Source of the DNA: an uncultured Pirellula sp.
GTDB lineage: Bacteria; Planctomycetota; Planctomycetia; Pirellulales; Pirellulaceae
Reading direction: 5' to 3'
NCBI GenBank assembly: GCA_903858115.1
Contig: CAIOHR010000193.1
Span: 1-64,000, forward strand
DNA: 64,000 nt
Part shown: one piece after another, positions 9,543 through 19,188 of the stretch
How the letters are laid out: every line of letters begins with the position of its first letter
How positions within the stretch are numbered: the stretch's first letter is position 1
Notes under the pieces: model-generated
The model's database searches: none
The model's input: the letters and a program-made list of their open reading frames with translations, nothing else
Told to the model about the DNA's origin: nothing
Program-made: the position numbers and the translations under genes

Positions 9543-9555
9543 TTGTCTGGGACAA
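9543..9555. promoter_or_regulatory. Short palindrome upstream of the MNIO cassette, possible operator
   Basis: TTGTC and GACAA flank a 3-base centre in the 145-base gap between the Fur-family gene and the TIGR04222 gene, about 94 bases before the latter's start. A perfect 5-bp inverted repeat of this kind could be a regulator half-site pair. It does not look like a canonical AT-rich Fur box, and chance is a fair explanation. Confidence 0.2.
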
Positions 9556-9594
9556 TGGTCCTAGGCTACTATTGGCTGTCACCTGCCTCCGGCC

Positions 9595-10041
9595 TTAAAC
9601 TCCGGCAGGTTCACAACTTAAACAATGGCCTTTGACCAAGACTTCGGTTATCCGAGCAATCTTGTTCGTTCGCCGAACCCTGTCGTCTGGAACAGATACA
9701 TCCACCAGGCAAGCGACCGTTCCGCAATCCACACAGACGAAATGGGGGTGGCTGCTGCGGTCGTGATTTGGATCGCGGATTTCGAATCGCCACACATGGT
9801 CACCCAACTCGGTACGAACGATGAGTTCCGCATCGGCCAAATCCGATAAATTTCGGAACACTGTCGCCTTATCAAATCCCATCGGAACGAGTTGTTCGGA
9901 GAGCTCGGCATGGGTTCGCGGCTTGGATGCTTTGCGCAACAAAGTCAACACTGCGATTCGCGCTGGAGTGCTCCGCAGACCGACGGATCGCAGAATTTGT
10001 CGGACGACCTCTACTTCATCTGCGTCATTTTTTCTTGCCAT
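9595..10041 (-). CDS. Fur-family metal-responsive transcriptional regulator
   Basis: A 148-aa protein with a winged-helix N-terminal half (RSTPARIAVLTLL, then FDKATVFRNLSDLADAELI) and a C-terminal dimerisation domain. The zinc site is visible as CVDCG and a second CLSC near the C-terminus. The histidine-rich metal site reads NHDRSSHPHF. I cannot assign it to Fur, Zur or PerR from motifs alone. The ATG at 10041 is preferred over a TTG at 10062. It follows the pseudo-receiver gene by 25 bases on the same strand and precedes the MNIO cassette by 145 bases. A metal sensor next to an iron-dependent enzyme makes regulation of that cassette plausible. Confidence 0.9.
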   Translation of the reverse strand: MARKNDADEVEVVRQILRSVGLRSTPARIAVLTLLRKASKPRTHAELSEQLVPMGFDKATVFRNLSDLADAELIVRTELGDHVWRFEIRDPNHDRSSHPHFVCVDCGTVACLVDVSVPDDRVRRTNKIARITEVLVKGHCLSCEPAGV

Positions 10042-10066
10042 GACTCTATCCAACGACTTCAAACGA

Positions 10067-10444
10067 TTACTTGGGATTCAGGAACTGGCTCAACCGTTCG
10101 TGAGTTGCAGCTTCTTTGTATTGTAACTTGCCGAATCCGTATTCGGCACCCATCGCAACCGCCAGCTCTTGATGTTCCAGATAATTGGTGATAATCATGA
10201 CGGGGATGGCGGCAAAATCTGGATTTGCCTTGATTTTCTTGAGAATCTCCGTCCCGTCACTGTAATCCTGGTCGAGTTTTCGATTGATCAGGACTAGATC
10301 GACCTTTTCGGATTGCATCGTCGCAATGGTATCTGCCATCCCATGCGTTCTCAAAACCTGGACATCGTAACGACTGGTTAGCATCGACTGCAACGCACTG
10401 TGGTCGGGATTGCAGTTCCCAACATCTAAAACTTTCTTGGTCAT
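10067..10444 (-). CDS. Degenerate response-regulator receiver domain (pseudo-receiver)
   Basis: A 125-aa single-domain protein with the CheY-like alternating pattern. At the phosphoacceptor position the third strand reads DLVLINRKLD, with Asn where Asp is expected. The acidic pair at the end of strand 1 is also incomplete (VGNCNPDH). The switch Thr (IITNY) and the Lys (FGKLQ) positions are kept. It therefore probably does not take up phosphate in the usual way and may act as a protein-interaction module. Its ATG overlaps the stop of the 743-aa upstream gene in an ATGA arrangement, so it belongs to the envelope operon. No output domain is present. Confidence 0.75.
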   Translation of the reverse strand: MTKKVLDVGNCNPDHSALQSMLTSRYDVQVLRTHGMADTIATMQSEKVDLVLINRKLDQDYSDGTEILKKIKANPDFAAIPVMIITNYLEHQELAVAMGAEYGFGKLQYKEAATHERLSQFLNPK

Positions 10445-12672
10445 TTGGCTTCGCTAACTTTCAATTCGAGATCTCGAAGCATCGAATCTTGCAACCATTT
10501 TTGCATGATCTGCCTGGTGCTATCCACCATCGTATCGATCTTTTTCTCGAGGGCTGGGCTGATCTTTCCGACATCATTGAGCATGGCCCGACGCTGAATC
10601 GATTCGATCTGTTCGGATAGTTTTTCGTAAGACTTGATTCGTTTGAATTGGTCCAAATACTTTTCGGCTTCGGCAACTTTCTTGTCCGCCAGTTGCTTGT
10701 TGATGCGTGACTCGAGAATCTTTCGACGCACCACGAGATCGAGCACTTCGTTCTGCAATCCTTTCAAGAACGCTTCGGTCTCCAACCGTTTTCTATCGTC
10801 CGGCAATTTCGCTTCTTCGACTTGCGACATGCCTGTGACGATCGGCAATCTCGCCAGTAGAGTATCTCCATTCTTCACGTAATAAAGATAAAGAGGATAG
10901 TTGATTTGAACTTCGCCTTTGATCGGTTTCGGTGGTAGAGCCTCAGCGGCGGGAGCGGCCATCTTTACCAACGCTTCTTCTTCCGATTTTTTCGGCGTTG
11001 ATTTAGGTTCCGCAGATGATTTTCCGTCTTCATTTTTCTCATCGGTTGTGGACACGGGCTGAGGTGCCGTCGTTTGAGGTTCGGGTGGTGGTTCAGGATA
11101 CTTAGGTGGCGGCACGGGATCGCGAACGACTTTGCGAGCGTCTGCGATGGCACGATTGCGACTCGCGGTCGGAATCTCGTATTTAATCGTCGGTAGCGTT
11201 GTCGCATTGAGAGGGATATTCCCTCGCCAATCGGTTCGTCCCAACATCAAAAGATCATCGTGGCCAGGTGTTCGCCGATAGATTTCTGCACCCGGTACGG
11301 CAACAGGTGGTTGTAGTTTGCCTGCCACAATCTGCTGTCGAAAGGTTAGTTTCAATTCGGAAGTCGGATGCGAAGCAGATATCTTCAGCCCTAAGCGTTG
11401 GGTTCGTCTATTCTTTGCAGCCGTCAACGCACCGCGGCTCGCAGAGAAGATGGCTCCGTAAAACAACGAGGTCTCATCGATTTTTTCTGTGGCTGCAATA
11501 AAGGTGAACGGCAGATTCTGGAGCAACGTCGGGTTGCCATTCATGTCATCGCGACGAATGAATGGAACCACAACATCCCCGATCCCAATCTTGGCAGGAT
11601 GATCTTCGCCTACGATAAGACCCGCGCTCTTGACTCGCATCGTCGCCGTGAAGTTGTCCGTCTCTTCGATTCGTACCACGGGCGAAAAGACGGATCGCAT
11701 TTGATGGACCAACGATCGGGCGATATCCTCTCGACGAAACGATTCCATCGTCGATGTCTCGCTCATTCGGCGGACGACGGAGTCCAATTCACGAACGCGA
11801 ATTTGATAGTTCTCACCCGACCGATCGATCGATGCCAAGAAGATCTTGTCATAGTCACGAAGCAATTGTTCAGGCTGCCAGGGCAATCGAGCCGGAATGG
11901 AACGTGCGACATCCTTGATCAGATTCAACTCGGTCTTTGGGATCAATGCCGCAACGATATTGCCCTCGGACAAATCCGATTTGAGCTTTTCTAAAGAACC
12001 TGGAAACAAACGAACTTTGTCTGAAAACTTCTTCCATCGTTCGGTCTGTTGATAGGGAAGTAGGTCTCGGATGAGACCTGAATAAGGGAGCGACATGACA
12101 TGGAAAGAATCGATTCTTTCCATTGCGGAATCAAATGTCCGAACGCTGTTCAAGCTGGCGGCTCGCGCGGCCGCGTCCTCCAGTTCCTGGATCTGCTCTT
12201 TGGACATTTTCTTCCGCTTTGCTTCCTCTGCAGGTGTCAAGACAACCGGCGGAGGAGGTGGATTCAGTTCCAAAAACTTGGCTTTCGCTTTTTCTGACTT
12301 ACCAACCACCAAGATCATTTCTCTCGCAAGCATTTGCTGAATCGACATTTCATCAATTCGATACAACAACGATCCATAAAGAGAATCAGGGGCAGCTTGT
12401 GATTTTATTTTCCAGGTTCCACCAAAGTCTACTTCGCATAGTTCCTGTACTTTCCGATGAAACTCCTGCTCGGTCGATTCGGTCCAGCCGATGCTCGGCG
12501 CGACAGTAACCCATACGCTAACCCGATACGGTGAGTATTCCCAAATGTCTTGGGCGTCCGAACGAGTCGTCGCAAAAATGAATGCGAAGAACAACGCGCA
12601 AGCGTTAAGCACGAAATAGAAACTTCTCACGACAAGTGTCCGCGCGTCCGATAAAGATGGATTCAATTTCAC
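10441..12672 (-). CDS. Exported protein of unknown function in the TolQ/ExbD operon
   Basis: A 743-aa protein I cannot assign to a family. An N-terminal hydrophobic segment (FYFVLNACALFFAFIFA) followed by ATTRSDAQ suggests a signal peptide. The middle is a mixed globular region. A Pro/Glu/Lys-rich linker lies near 535-590, and the last 120 residues form a long charged helix, probably coiled coil. The start is uncertain: the GTG at 12672 overlaps the upstream stop as GTGA and has a GGAGG 11 bases before it, while a GTG at 12690 would add six residues. The tight overlap on both sides puts it in the same operon as the solute-binding protein and the pseudo-receiver. Confidence 0.7.
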   Translation of the reverse strand: MKLNPSLSDARTLVVRSFYFVLNACALFFAFIFATTRSDAQDIWEYSPYRVSVWVTVAPSIGWTESTEQEFHRKVQELCEVDFGGTWKIKSQAAPDSLYGSLLYRIDEMSIQQMLAREMILVVGKSEKAKAKFLELNPPPPPVVLTPAEEAKRKKMSKEQIQELEDAAARAASLNSVRTFDSAMERIDSFHVMSLPYSGLIRDLLPYQQTERWKKFSDKVRLFPGSLEKLKSDLSEGNIVAALIPKTELNLIKDVARSIPARLPWQPEQLLRDYDKIFLASIDRSGENYQIRVRELDSVVRRMSETSTMESFRREDIARSLVHQMRSVFSPVVRIEETDNFTATMRVKSAGLIVGEDHPAKIGIGDVVVPFIRRDDMNGNPTLLQNLPFTFIAATEKIDETSLFYGAIFSASRGALTAAKNRRTQRLGLKISASHPTSELKLTFRQQIVAGKLQPPVAVPGAEIYRRTPGHDDLLMLGRTDWRGNIPLNATTLPTIKYEIPTASRNRAIADARKVVRDPVPPPKYPEPPPEPQTTAPQPVSTTDEKNEDGKSSAEPKSTPKKSEEEALVKMAAPAAEALPPKPIKGEVQINYPLYLYYVKNGDTLLARLPIVTGMSQVEEAKLPDDRKRLETEAFLKGLQNEVLDLVVRRKILESRINKQLADKKVAEAEKYLDQFKRIKSYEKLSEQIESIQRRAMLNDVGKISPALEKKIDTMVDSTRQIMQKWLQDSMLRDLELKVSEAK

Positions 12673-15014
12673 TTTACTTGAATCCTCCACTTCTGGACAT
12701 CTTGATACAAACCAATTGGGCGTTTCGATACTCCCGCCATCTCTGTTCGATAAGCGAAGGTCTCACTTACTTGCCAGAGAGGTAGTATCGGTAAATGCGA
12801 GGCGACCAGTGCGTGCAAATCTTGGCAGCCATCGCGTACTTCTTTCCAGTTCCTGGCACTATTCAGTTTTCCGAGCGACTGGACAATATACTGATTATTT
12901 GTCTCTGCTGGAGCGCCTTTACCAAAGAGTCTCTCGGCATCTGTGGCTGGCTCCCAAACCGAAGCCGAGAGATAAAGGACGTCGATCGATTCATCCTCAG
13001 ATGAAGGGATCGTATCATACAAAACCAATTCGCTATCGATCCCGACAATCTTCCACGCTTGCATGATCGCTTGTCCGGCAACTCGCGTCGACTCGTAGTT
13101 TGGCACTCCCAATCGCACGACGGGAAGCTTCGGTGCAGCCTCACGTTTCTTTGATGCTTTGGCTGTCTGGTTCGCCTGCGCTAGAAGTACTAATACCTTG
13201 GCAAGTCGAGGGTCATAGGGAATGGACTCTACACTCGAATTGTAGGCATAAGCGATCGCATCGGAATCGCTTATGCCTGCTGGAAAAGGACCGCTAATCA
13301 ATCGGTCGGCGGGTGTTGCCGCTCCGCCCAAGATCTCATCGCGCAAGATCACTTCTCGGTTGATAGCGTACAACATCGCGCGTTTAAACTCGCGATCTTC
13401 CATAAACGGATTCTTGCCTCGTGGCACTAACATATGGATCATCGGCAAAGCATATGGTTCAGTTTTGATAGCTGGCACATTGCCGAGACGTTTTGCATCG
13501 GCGGGGAACAATCGGTCGATAAACTCAATCTCTCCCTTGATCAAATCGCTGATTGCTTTCATGGGATCGGAATAGAGGACTTCTTGAATTTCGCGAGGTT
13601 GAAAGTCTGCGGGTTCACTTTCACCAGCCCATTCAAACCGCTTTCTTTCTTTATCTTCGGCCTTCAAACGATAGGTGGAGCGATCGTACGACATCTCTAC
13701 AGACGGAGGCAGTTGCCATTGCAAAAACGCTTGCGGCAAAACATGGGGCCGCCGAAACTTAAGCTTCAATCGCTCCGGCCCAGAAACGGTGACCGAATCC
13801 AAAATCGAAGCCCAACTCGGTGTATATTGCGGTCCGCCTACACGGGCTCTGTTGAGCATTGCTTGAGACAAGATCAGGCTGTCGGGTATTTTAGATTTTC
13901 CAGGATTCTGAATGGTCAGATCCAGCTCTTGTCGGTCGTCGCTGTGCACCGCGTTTCCGAACGAAAACTTGTAGACGCCACCCTCGGGGCCTGTATTTCT
14001 AAACTCAAAGACAGGACTTGAAAGAAGCTGGCCATTTCTCAACGCAGGCCAATCTGCCAATGCAGCGGTGTCCGCTTTGGACGAATGCTGAAATACGCCG
14101 ATTCGGACTAATGGGAACGATTTCACCAACTCTTGAAGATACTCTTTCCCGCCCTTGAGACTTGGTTCGATCTCCAGCATCTTGACGGCGGCAGTTCGCG
14201 CACGACCATAATCTCCTTCTTCTCGATAGGTCTTTGATTTTTCGAGATAACTCTCTGCTAGCTCTGCGAATCTTGCCTTAGCTTGCGACACCACAGGAAG
14301 ACTACCTTTGTACTCCGAATCGAGTCGCAAGATCATGGAACGCGCGACGGCCAATTCATCACGTTGAAACAGATCGTCGATCAGTTTCTTGGCGACATTC
14401 GAAATTGCATTCTGAACTTCCTTTGTCTTGAAGGCCGGAAACTTTCGTTGCAGTTCTTCTAAAGCGGCTAACGTGTGAGGCAAATCTCCTTCGGTTGCCA
14501 TGTCGCGCGCTGTGCGAAACAAAAAATCCTGATGGAGCGCGCTAATGTTTGCGACCTGTGGATAGTTGTCACGCAAATGGACGAGATACTCAAACGCCTC
14601 GGCATAACTGCGTTCTTCGATATGTTTTTTCGCTCGATCCAGGAGCAAGTCCTCCCAGAGAGTAACCTTGGCTATATCTTTCCAAGCGACTTCGTAGAGG
14701 CGGCCGGGGAAAATATTTAGAACACAGCGAAGCTTTTCGGTTGTTTTTGGATTGGTCGGTACCTTTCTGTTTGGCAGCTCTAGCAAATTGACTTGGACGC
14801 TCCTGCCGCCTTCGGATGGAATCAAAGTAATAATGTCAAACGGAGCCATGTCGAGCAAGGATCCAGAGATGTCGAGCTCCTTGAGCATGCTATCTATTTC
14901 CTGGGCTTGGCTTTGAATGCCCAGGAAAACGATACACGCGCAGAGCAACCATCGGACTAGCTCTAGCATAGCCTTTGCTCGAAGATGCTTCTTTGTTCTA
15001 GGGGAATCACTCAT
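12669..15014 (-). CDS. Exported TPR-like plus family-5 solute-binding protein
   Basis: A 781-aa protein. A signal peptide is likely (LVRWLLCACIVFLGIQSQAQ). Residues about 90-290 are helical repeats of TPR type. From about 310 the sequence fits the SBP_bac_5 family of oligopeptide/nickel-binding proteins: SDPMKAISDLIKGEIEFIDR, FKRAMLYAINREVILRDEIL and LPVVRLGVPNYESTRVAG. No ABC permease or ATPase gene is nearby, which is unusual for a transporter subunit, so the fold may serve as a periplasmic sensor or scaffold. It ends 4 bases inside the next gene and begins 9 bases after the propeller gene. An internal ATG at 14969 (MLELVRW) is an alternative start that leaves a cleaner signal peptide. Confidence 0.78.
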   Translation of the reverse strand: MSDSPRTKKHLRAKAMLELVRWLLCACIVFLGIQSQAQEIDSMLKELDISGSLLDMAPFDIITLIPSEGGRSVQVNLLELPNRKVPTNPKTTEKLRCVLNIFPGRLYEVAWKDIAKVTLWEDLLLDRAKKHIEERSYAEAFEYLVHLRDNYPQVANISALHQDFLFRTARDMATEGDLPHTLAALEELQRKFPAFKTKEVQNAISNVAKKLIDDLFQRDELAVARSMILRLDSEYKGSLPVVSQAKARFAELAESYLEKSKTYREEGDYGRARTAAVKMLEIEPSLKGGKEYLQELVKSFPLVRIGVFQHSSKADTAALADWPALRNGQLLSSPVFEFRNTGPEGGVYKFSFGNAVHSDDRQELDLTIQNPGKSKIPDSLILSQAMLNRARVGGPQYTPSWASILDSVTVSGPERLKLKFRRPHVLPQAFLQWQLPPSVEMSYDRSTYRLKAEDKERKRFEWAGESEPADFQPREIQEVLYSDPMKAISDLIKGEIEFIDRLFPADAKRLGNVPAIKTEPYALPMIHMLVPRGKNPFMEDREFKRAMLYAINREVILRDEILGGAATPADRLISGPFPAGISDSDAIAYAYNSSVESIPYDPRLAKVLVLLAQANQTAKASKKREAAPKLPVVRLGVPNYESTRVAGQAIMQAWKIVGIDSELVLYDTIPSSEDESIDVLYLSASVWEPATDAERLFGKGAPAETNNQYIVQSLGKLNSARNWKEVRDGCQDLHALVASHLPILPLWQVSETFAYRTEMAGVSKRPIGLYQDVQKWRIQVK

Positions 15015-15023
15015 CCTTTTCGC

Positions 15024-18000
15024 CTAATCTTTCGCAGCAGGCAAAGGAAGTGTAACAATCGAACCTTCGTCGCATGGTATGAGCAACCCTTTGCCGACTT
15101 GAAGCGGTGAAGCGCTTAGCGGTTGGCCAACCGTCGTTTTGCCGATCATTTTCCCATCGGTTAGAGAAAATCGCAAAAGATCACCTCGAGACGTGCCGAC
15201 GATTACATCATTCTCAATGACGATGGGCTTGTCGACAAACTCTTCTCGCTCAAGAGGCGTGCTCCAACGCCGTTTGCCTGACTCGTCCACAGCAACCAAT
15301 CCCTCGATATCGCTCAACGCAACGACGAGGCTATCCGTTTGACCTGTTGCGACGTACGGTCCCCACGCGAATCGACCCTCCACCGGAAGTGAGGCAAACC
15401 TCTTGAGTTCTATTCCGTCAAAAAAATCAAGTTGATCGCCCGAGTCATTCGCACTCACCGCAACGACCGTGTTGCTTAACACCGACAACCGGCCCTTGAG
15501 TGGACGTTCCAAATCCTGCTGAATGACGGTCCGCAATTGTCTGTTGGTCGATAGCTTGTACATGCTGCGTTGCGTATCCGCAATCACGATGCTTTGGCCG
15601 TCGGCAAGCACAATGGGATTCAACCATTTCGGAATCTCACCAGCTCGCACCGTTGGCTGGAAAGGGATTCCCACTTGTTGCCCCTTGTCTGGATCGAACA
15701 TCGCCAACTGGGCATTCGAGAGAGGCACGATCACGTTGTTGCCGACAGCCACCAGGTCGTTGCTTGGCTTGGCTTCTCCAAACGAGACCGCAATCATCTT
15801 ACTCAAGCTTCGACTCTTGCTAGGATCGACAAGAAGCATAGAGTCCGCCTTCTCACTATTCATGACAAGGAGCCGACCATCTTTGAGTTGAACAGGATTC
15901 GTGAACTTCATGTTCAGTTCATTGCCACCAAGATTCTCCACTTGCTGGATCGGTTGCTTGCCATCGAACGCTTTTGCATCAAATGTATAAACTGCCCCCT
16001 GCGTCGTAAGTGCAGTGAATTGTTTTGCGCTACCGGTTATCGCAGAAATGGGAACTCCAATATCTGTTTCCCAGTTGGGGCTTCCCGTTTGTGGATTGAT
16101 CGAGGCAATACGAACGCCCAGGTTTCCTCGGACCACGCGAGAGAGCAATATAGAGTCCTGAAGCTTGATGGGGCGAGCCGTAAATTGATCTTTGGCATAC
16201 TTCTGCCAAGATGGGTTTATCTTCTGGCTACTAACCTGAATCTGGTAAAACGCGAGCCTATCCGAGGCTAAATACAAATCGGATCCGACCATCAAAGGCC
16301 AATTCACCTTTGGTGATGATTCTTTTTCGATGATGCTCGCCATCTTGGTGACTTTATCTTTAGTACTCGATGCATCGACTTCCAAGACAGCGACTTCCCC
16401 GAGATTGGTTGCTACCACAAATCTTCGACCTTCGATTTGTGGTTCGACGACAAAATGACCTCGAAAACGCATAGGGATCTGCTGACTCGGTTTGATCTCA
16501 AGCCCTTCTTCGTTCGTCGAAAATACTTTGACAAAAGAGTAGTCCGGACCGGAGTTTTCGAAGACGATCAGGTGATTCATAATCCAAATAGGTGGTATCG
16601 CAATAGTACCGGGATTATGCCCGAGATACTCGACTTCTTCGCATGCTCCGCTGGCTCGCGAAACCGCGTACAGATTAGAATGATTACCGACGATATATTT
16701 CCGTTTCTTGCCTAGCGCCCCGCCGGGTGCGGTCTCGATCGTTTGGGGAAATTTCTTGCCCCACCGAACCTGCCCTGTGGATGAATCGATTGCAAACGCT
16801 TCTCCGTTGGAAGTGGTTAGAAAAATTTCATCGCGATCAATGACAGGCTCTTGGATACGACATTGAAATTTGGAGTCCCACACGATGGAACCATCTGCTG
16901 CGGAAAGACGTCGGATCGCCCCTTGCTCGGGGAAGCTCACCAAGACGTCGCCATCCCCAGAAGAGGAAAGCTGTTGGGGTCGCCCCGTCCAGTCTCGGCC
17001 AACATACTGACTCCACAAAACGGTTCCATCCGAAACCCTTAACGCAACGAGCGAACCTTTCACTTTCAGGTAAACCGTCTCGGAGAGGCTGCTGTCCCCC
17101 TTCCCTGTTTTGTTCACCAGAATGGCTTTTGCAACAACGTCGTTGGAGGCCAACTCTGTACTTACCGTAGGAAGCTGTGTTGCTCCTAGGACTAGATCTT
17201 TTTGGAGTCCGGTCGCATTGGCCAAAAGCTCGTTGAGCTTTCCATCCGACTCGAGAATCGGATACTTGCGAACAATCTCACGACGAATCTCGTAGGATTT
17301 ATTGACGTCTTTGGCCTCGTTCGATTTAGACATAGAATCGATCGCTACCAAAAGGTCGCGCCCCTTCTGAATATCCCGCTGCGCTCGCAGCATTCCTTCT
17401 TCGATGTTCTGAATTCGAAGGGCGTTTTGGGTACGTTCTTGCGTCGCGATATAACGTGGGTCGCGTACCAATGCCATCTGCTCGCCCATCTTGGCCAGTA
17501 ACTTCTCGCGATCGTCCAGTGATTCGGTCGCTTCAATACGTCCGACAAATTTCTCCGATAGTCGAAGCAACACGTCTGCCATGTCTGTTCGAAGAGAATC
17601 GATATCGTCTTCGGACGAGATTTTTGGCAATAAATCCTGCGCAGACTTCAAGGCAACCGTGGGGTCGGCGACCTTCTCCGCGTCCTCGCGTATCTGAGCC
17701 AAGACAGCGAGAATCTTTGCTTTGCTCGCATTCTCATCGCCCGAAAATTTGTACGCAAAATCATTGAATAGCTTGGCTGCTTTCTCGTAATCTCTCGATT
17801 CATAAGCGCTCTCAGCCATCCCATATGCATCTTGTGCTGAGCCTTTCATCACCCACATGACCAACGGGATGAGAGCAACCAGCAACAATGCTAGAATGGC
17901 ACCGATTCCAAGAATGCGAAACGACTCCCACGAATTCTTCTTGCTGGGATTATCTCGGATGACTTGACGGGGCGATTGAATACTGTCGAAATCTTCGTCT

Positions 18001-18413
18001 GCATCACGCCGCGAATCTCTCGCAATGGGATGAACAACTACCTGCACCGGAGTGACTTCTTCAACTTCTTCTGCCGCGACAACTTCGGCTGCTTCCGCGA
18101 CGAGTTCATCTGGAAGCAGGTCTTCGACGGAATCGTGATCGCTGACGGCGGACGGAGCCGTTTCGAGAGGTCGGCCACCTCGGAGGGCTGCGGTCGGATC
18201 GCTTCCAGATCGGTCGACAGACTCGTTCAATTCTGCAATCAGTTTGGTGGCTTGAAAACGAGTTAGCTGGCCGTTCTCGACCAAAAGCTTGGCGATCGCC
18301 TCTGGTGTCACTCGAACTTTGGATGTTTCGACTTGACGGTCGAGTTCTGAAATGATCTCTGGATCAAGGAGACCGCGACTTTCAAGCAGACGTATAAACG
18401 CAGAAGCTGCCAT
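15024..18413 (-). CDS. Large membrane-anchored PQQ-like beta-propeller protein
   Basis: A 1129-aa protein. Residues 1-65 resemble the short N-terminal domain found on planctomycete kinases and sensors (LLVENGQLTRFQATKLI). An acidic linker follows, then one transmembrane helix near 175-200 (ILALLLVALIPLVMWVM). Next come TPR-like helical repeats up to about 410, and a C-terminal propeller of PQQ/WD40-like blades, recognisable from repeats such as DGTVLWSQYV, DGSIVWDSKF and TGQVRWGKKF. The propeller would be periplasmic. It starts 3 bases after the zinc-ribbon ExbD gene. Similar propellers act in BamB-like scaffolding; a catalytic PQQ enzyme is unlikely because no dehydrogenase motif is visible. 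Confidence 0.82.
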   Translation of the reverse strand: MAASAFIRLLESRGLLDPEIISELDRQVETSKVRVTPEAIAKLLVENGQLTRFQATKLIAELNESVDRSGSDPTAALRGGRPLETAPSAVSDHDSVEDLLPDELVAEAAEVVAAEEVEEVTPVQVVVHPIARDSRRDADEDFDSIQSPRQVIRDNPSKKNSWESFRILGIGAILALLLVALIPLVMWVMKGSAQDAYGMAESAYESRDYEKAAKLFNDFAYKFSGDENASKAKILAVLAQIREDAEKVADPTVALKSAQDLLPKISSEDDIDSLRTDMADVLLRLSEKFVGRIEATESLDDREKLLAKMGEQMALVRDPRYIATQERTQNALRIQNIEEGMLRAQRDIQKGRDLLVAIDSMSKSNEAKDVNKSYEIRREIVRKYPILESDGKLNELLANATGLQKDLVLGATQLPTVSTELASNDVVAKAILVNKTGKGDSSLSETVYLKVKGSLVALRVSDGTVLWSQYVGRDWTGRPQQLSSSGDGDVLVSFPEQGAIRRLSAADGSIVWDSKFQCRIQEPVIDRDEIFLTTSNGEAFAIDSSTGQVRWGKKFPQTIETAPGGALGKKRKYIVGNHSNLYAVSRASGACEEVEYLGHNPGTIAIPPIWIMNHLIVFENSGPDYSFVKVFSTNEEGLEIKPSQQIPMRFRGHFVVEPQIEGRRFVVATNLGEVAVLEVDASSTKDKVTKMASIIEKESSPKVNWPLMVGSDLYLASDRLAFYQIQVSSQKINPSWQKYAKDQFTARPIKLQDSILLSRVVRGNLGVRIASINPQTGSPNWETDIGVPISAITGSAKQFTALTTQGAVYTFDAKAFDGKQPIQQVENLGGNELNMKFTNPVQLKDGRLLVMNSEKADSMLLVDPSKSRSLSKMIAVSFGEAKPSNDLVAVGNNVIVPLSNAQLAMFDPDKGQQVGIPFQPTVRAGEIPKWLNPIVLADGQSIVIADTQRSMYKLSTNRQLRTVIQQDLERPLKGRLSVLSNTVVAVSANDSGDQLDFFDGIELKRFASLPVEGRFAWGPYVATGQTDSLVVALSDIEGLVAVDESGKRRWSTPLEREEFVDKPIVIENDVIVGTSRGDLLRFSLTDGKMIGKTTVGQPLSASPLQVGKGLLIPCDEGSIVTLPLPAAKD

Positions 18414-18416
18414 TGA

Positions 18417-19187
18417 TTACTGAAACTCCTCAACCACCTGAACTTGAAAACTTGTAAAGCCGCGATCTCTCCCCGCATCGAGTGCTGAAATCACTGCCGC
18501 GTGAATGCACTCGACATGGGCCTCCACAATAAGCTTGAGCTGATCGTCATTGGCACTCGTCGCAACTTCGGCTCGCGCCTCGGAGAGAGCAATCAGCAAA
18601 TCTTGTTTGCTGCTCGCTTCTCGTTCGTCGCCACCGGGTAGGATGATGGTAAAAGCGTTATACTCGTCAATCTGCACACGAACGTTGTCGAGATTGATCG
18701 GCTCTTGCTTTTGAATCGAACTAGCATCCGAGAGTGGCGGAGGCTCTTCAAAGACCTTTTCGCTACTGAACGACGCTGTAATCATAAAGAAGATCAATAA
18801 CAAAAACGTGACGTCGACCATCGGTGTCATGTCCATGTCATCTTTGGGAAGCTCCTTTTTTGGAAAGGATATTTCCTCGACTTCTTCGTCCTCGTCTTGA
18901 TATTTGCCTTCGGAAGATCGAGTATCAATTTTGATTTCATCCAAGACTTCAGCTTTGGCAGTTCCACCAAAGCTATCGGCAGACTCAATGATTTCGACCA
19001 TGCCAGGGATATCATCCTCGACCACCTCAACCTCGACAATCTCTTCGATTTCTCGGACTTCCGCAGCGGACGGGAGAGGGACCTGAATGAATCCGTCGCA
19101 GTGCGGACAACGAATTTCTCGCCCAGCCAGTCGATCGTTGACCGAGTGAACAGATGAACATGCCGAACAAACGACCTTGATTGCCAT
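18417..19187 (-). CDS. ExbD/TolR-family protein with N-terminal zinc ribbon
   Basis: A 256-aa protein with two parts. Residues 1-36 form a zinc-ribbon with CSAC and CPHC pairs (start MAIKVVCSAC, then IRCPHCDGFIQV). After an acidic linker of about 90 residues comes a standard ExbD/TolR module: DMTPMVDVTFLLLIFFMI, a single transmembrane helix with the conserved aspartate, then a periplasmic domain. ExbD proteins form the proton-driven stator with ExbB. The cytoplasmic zinc ribbon is an unusual addition. The start at 19187 sits one base after the stop of the other exbD gene (TAGCATG), which supports it over a frame extension to 19211. Confidence 0.88.
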   Translation of the reverse strand: MAIKVVCSACSSVHSVNDRLAGREIRCPHCDGFIQVPLPSAAEVREIEEIVEVEVVEDDIPGMVEIIESADSFGGTAKAEVLDEIKIDTRSSEGKYQDEDEEVEEISFPKKELPKDDMDMTPMVDVTFLLLIFFMITASFSSEKVFEEPPPLSDASSIQKQEPINLDNVRVQIDEYNAFTIILPGGDEREASSKQDLLIALSEARAEVATSANDDQLKLIVEAHVECIHAAVISALDAGRDRGFTSFQVQVVEEFQ

Positions 19188-19188
19188 G

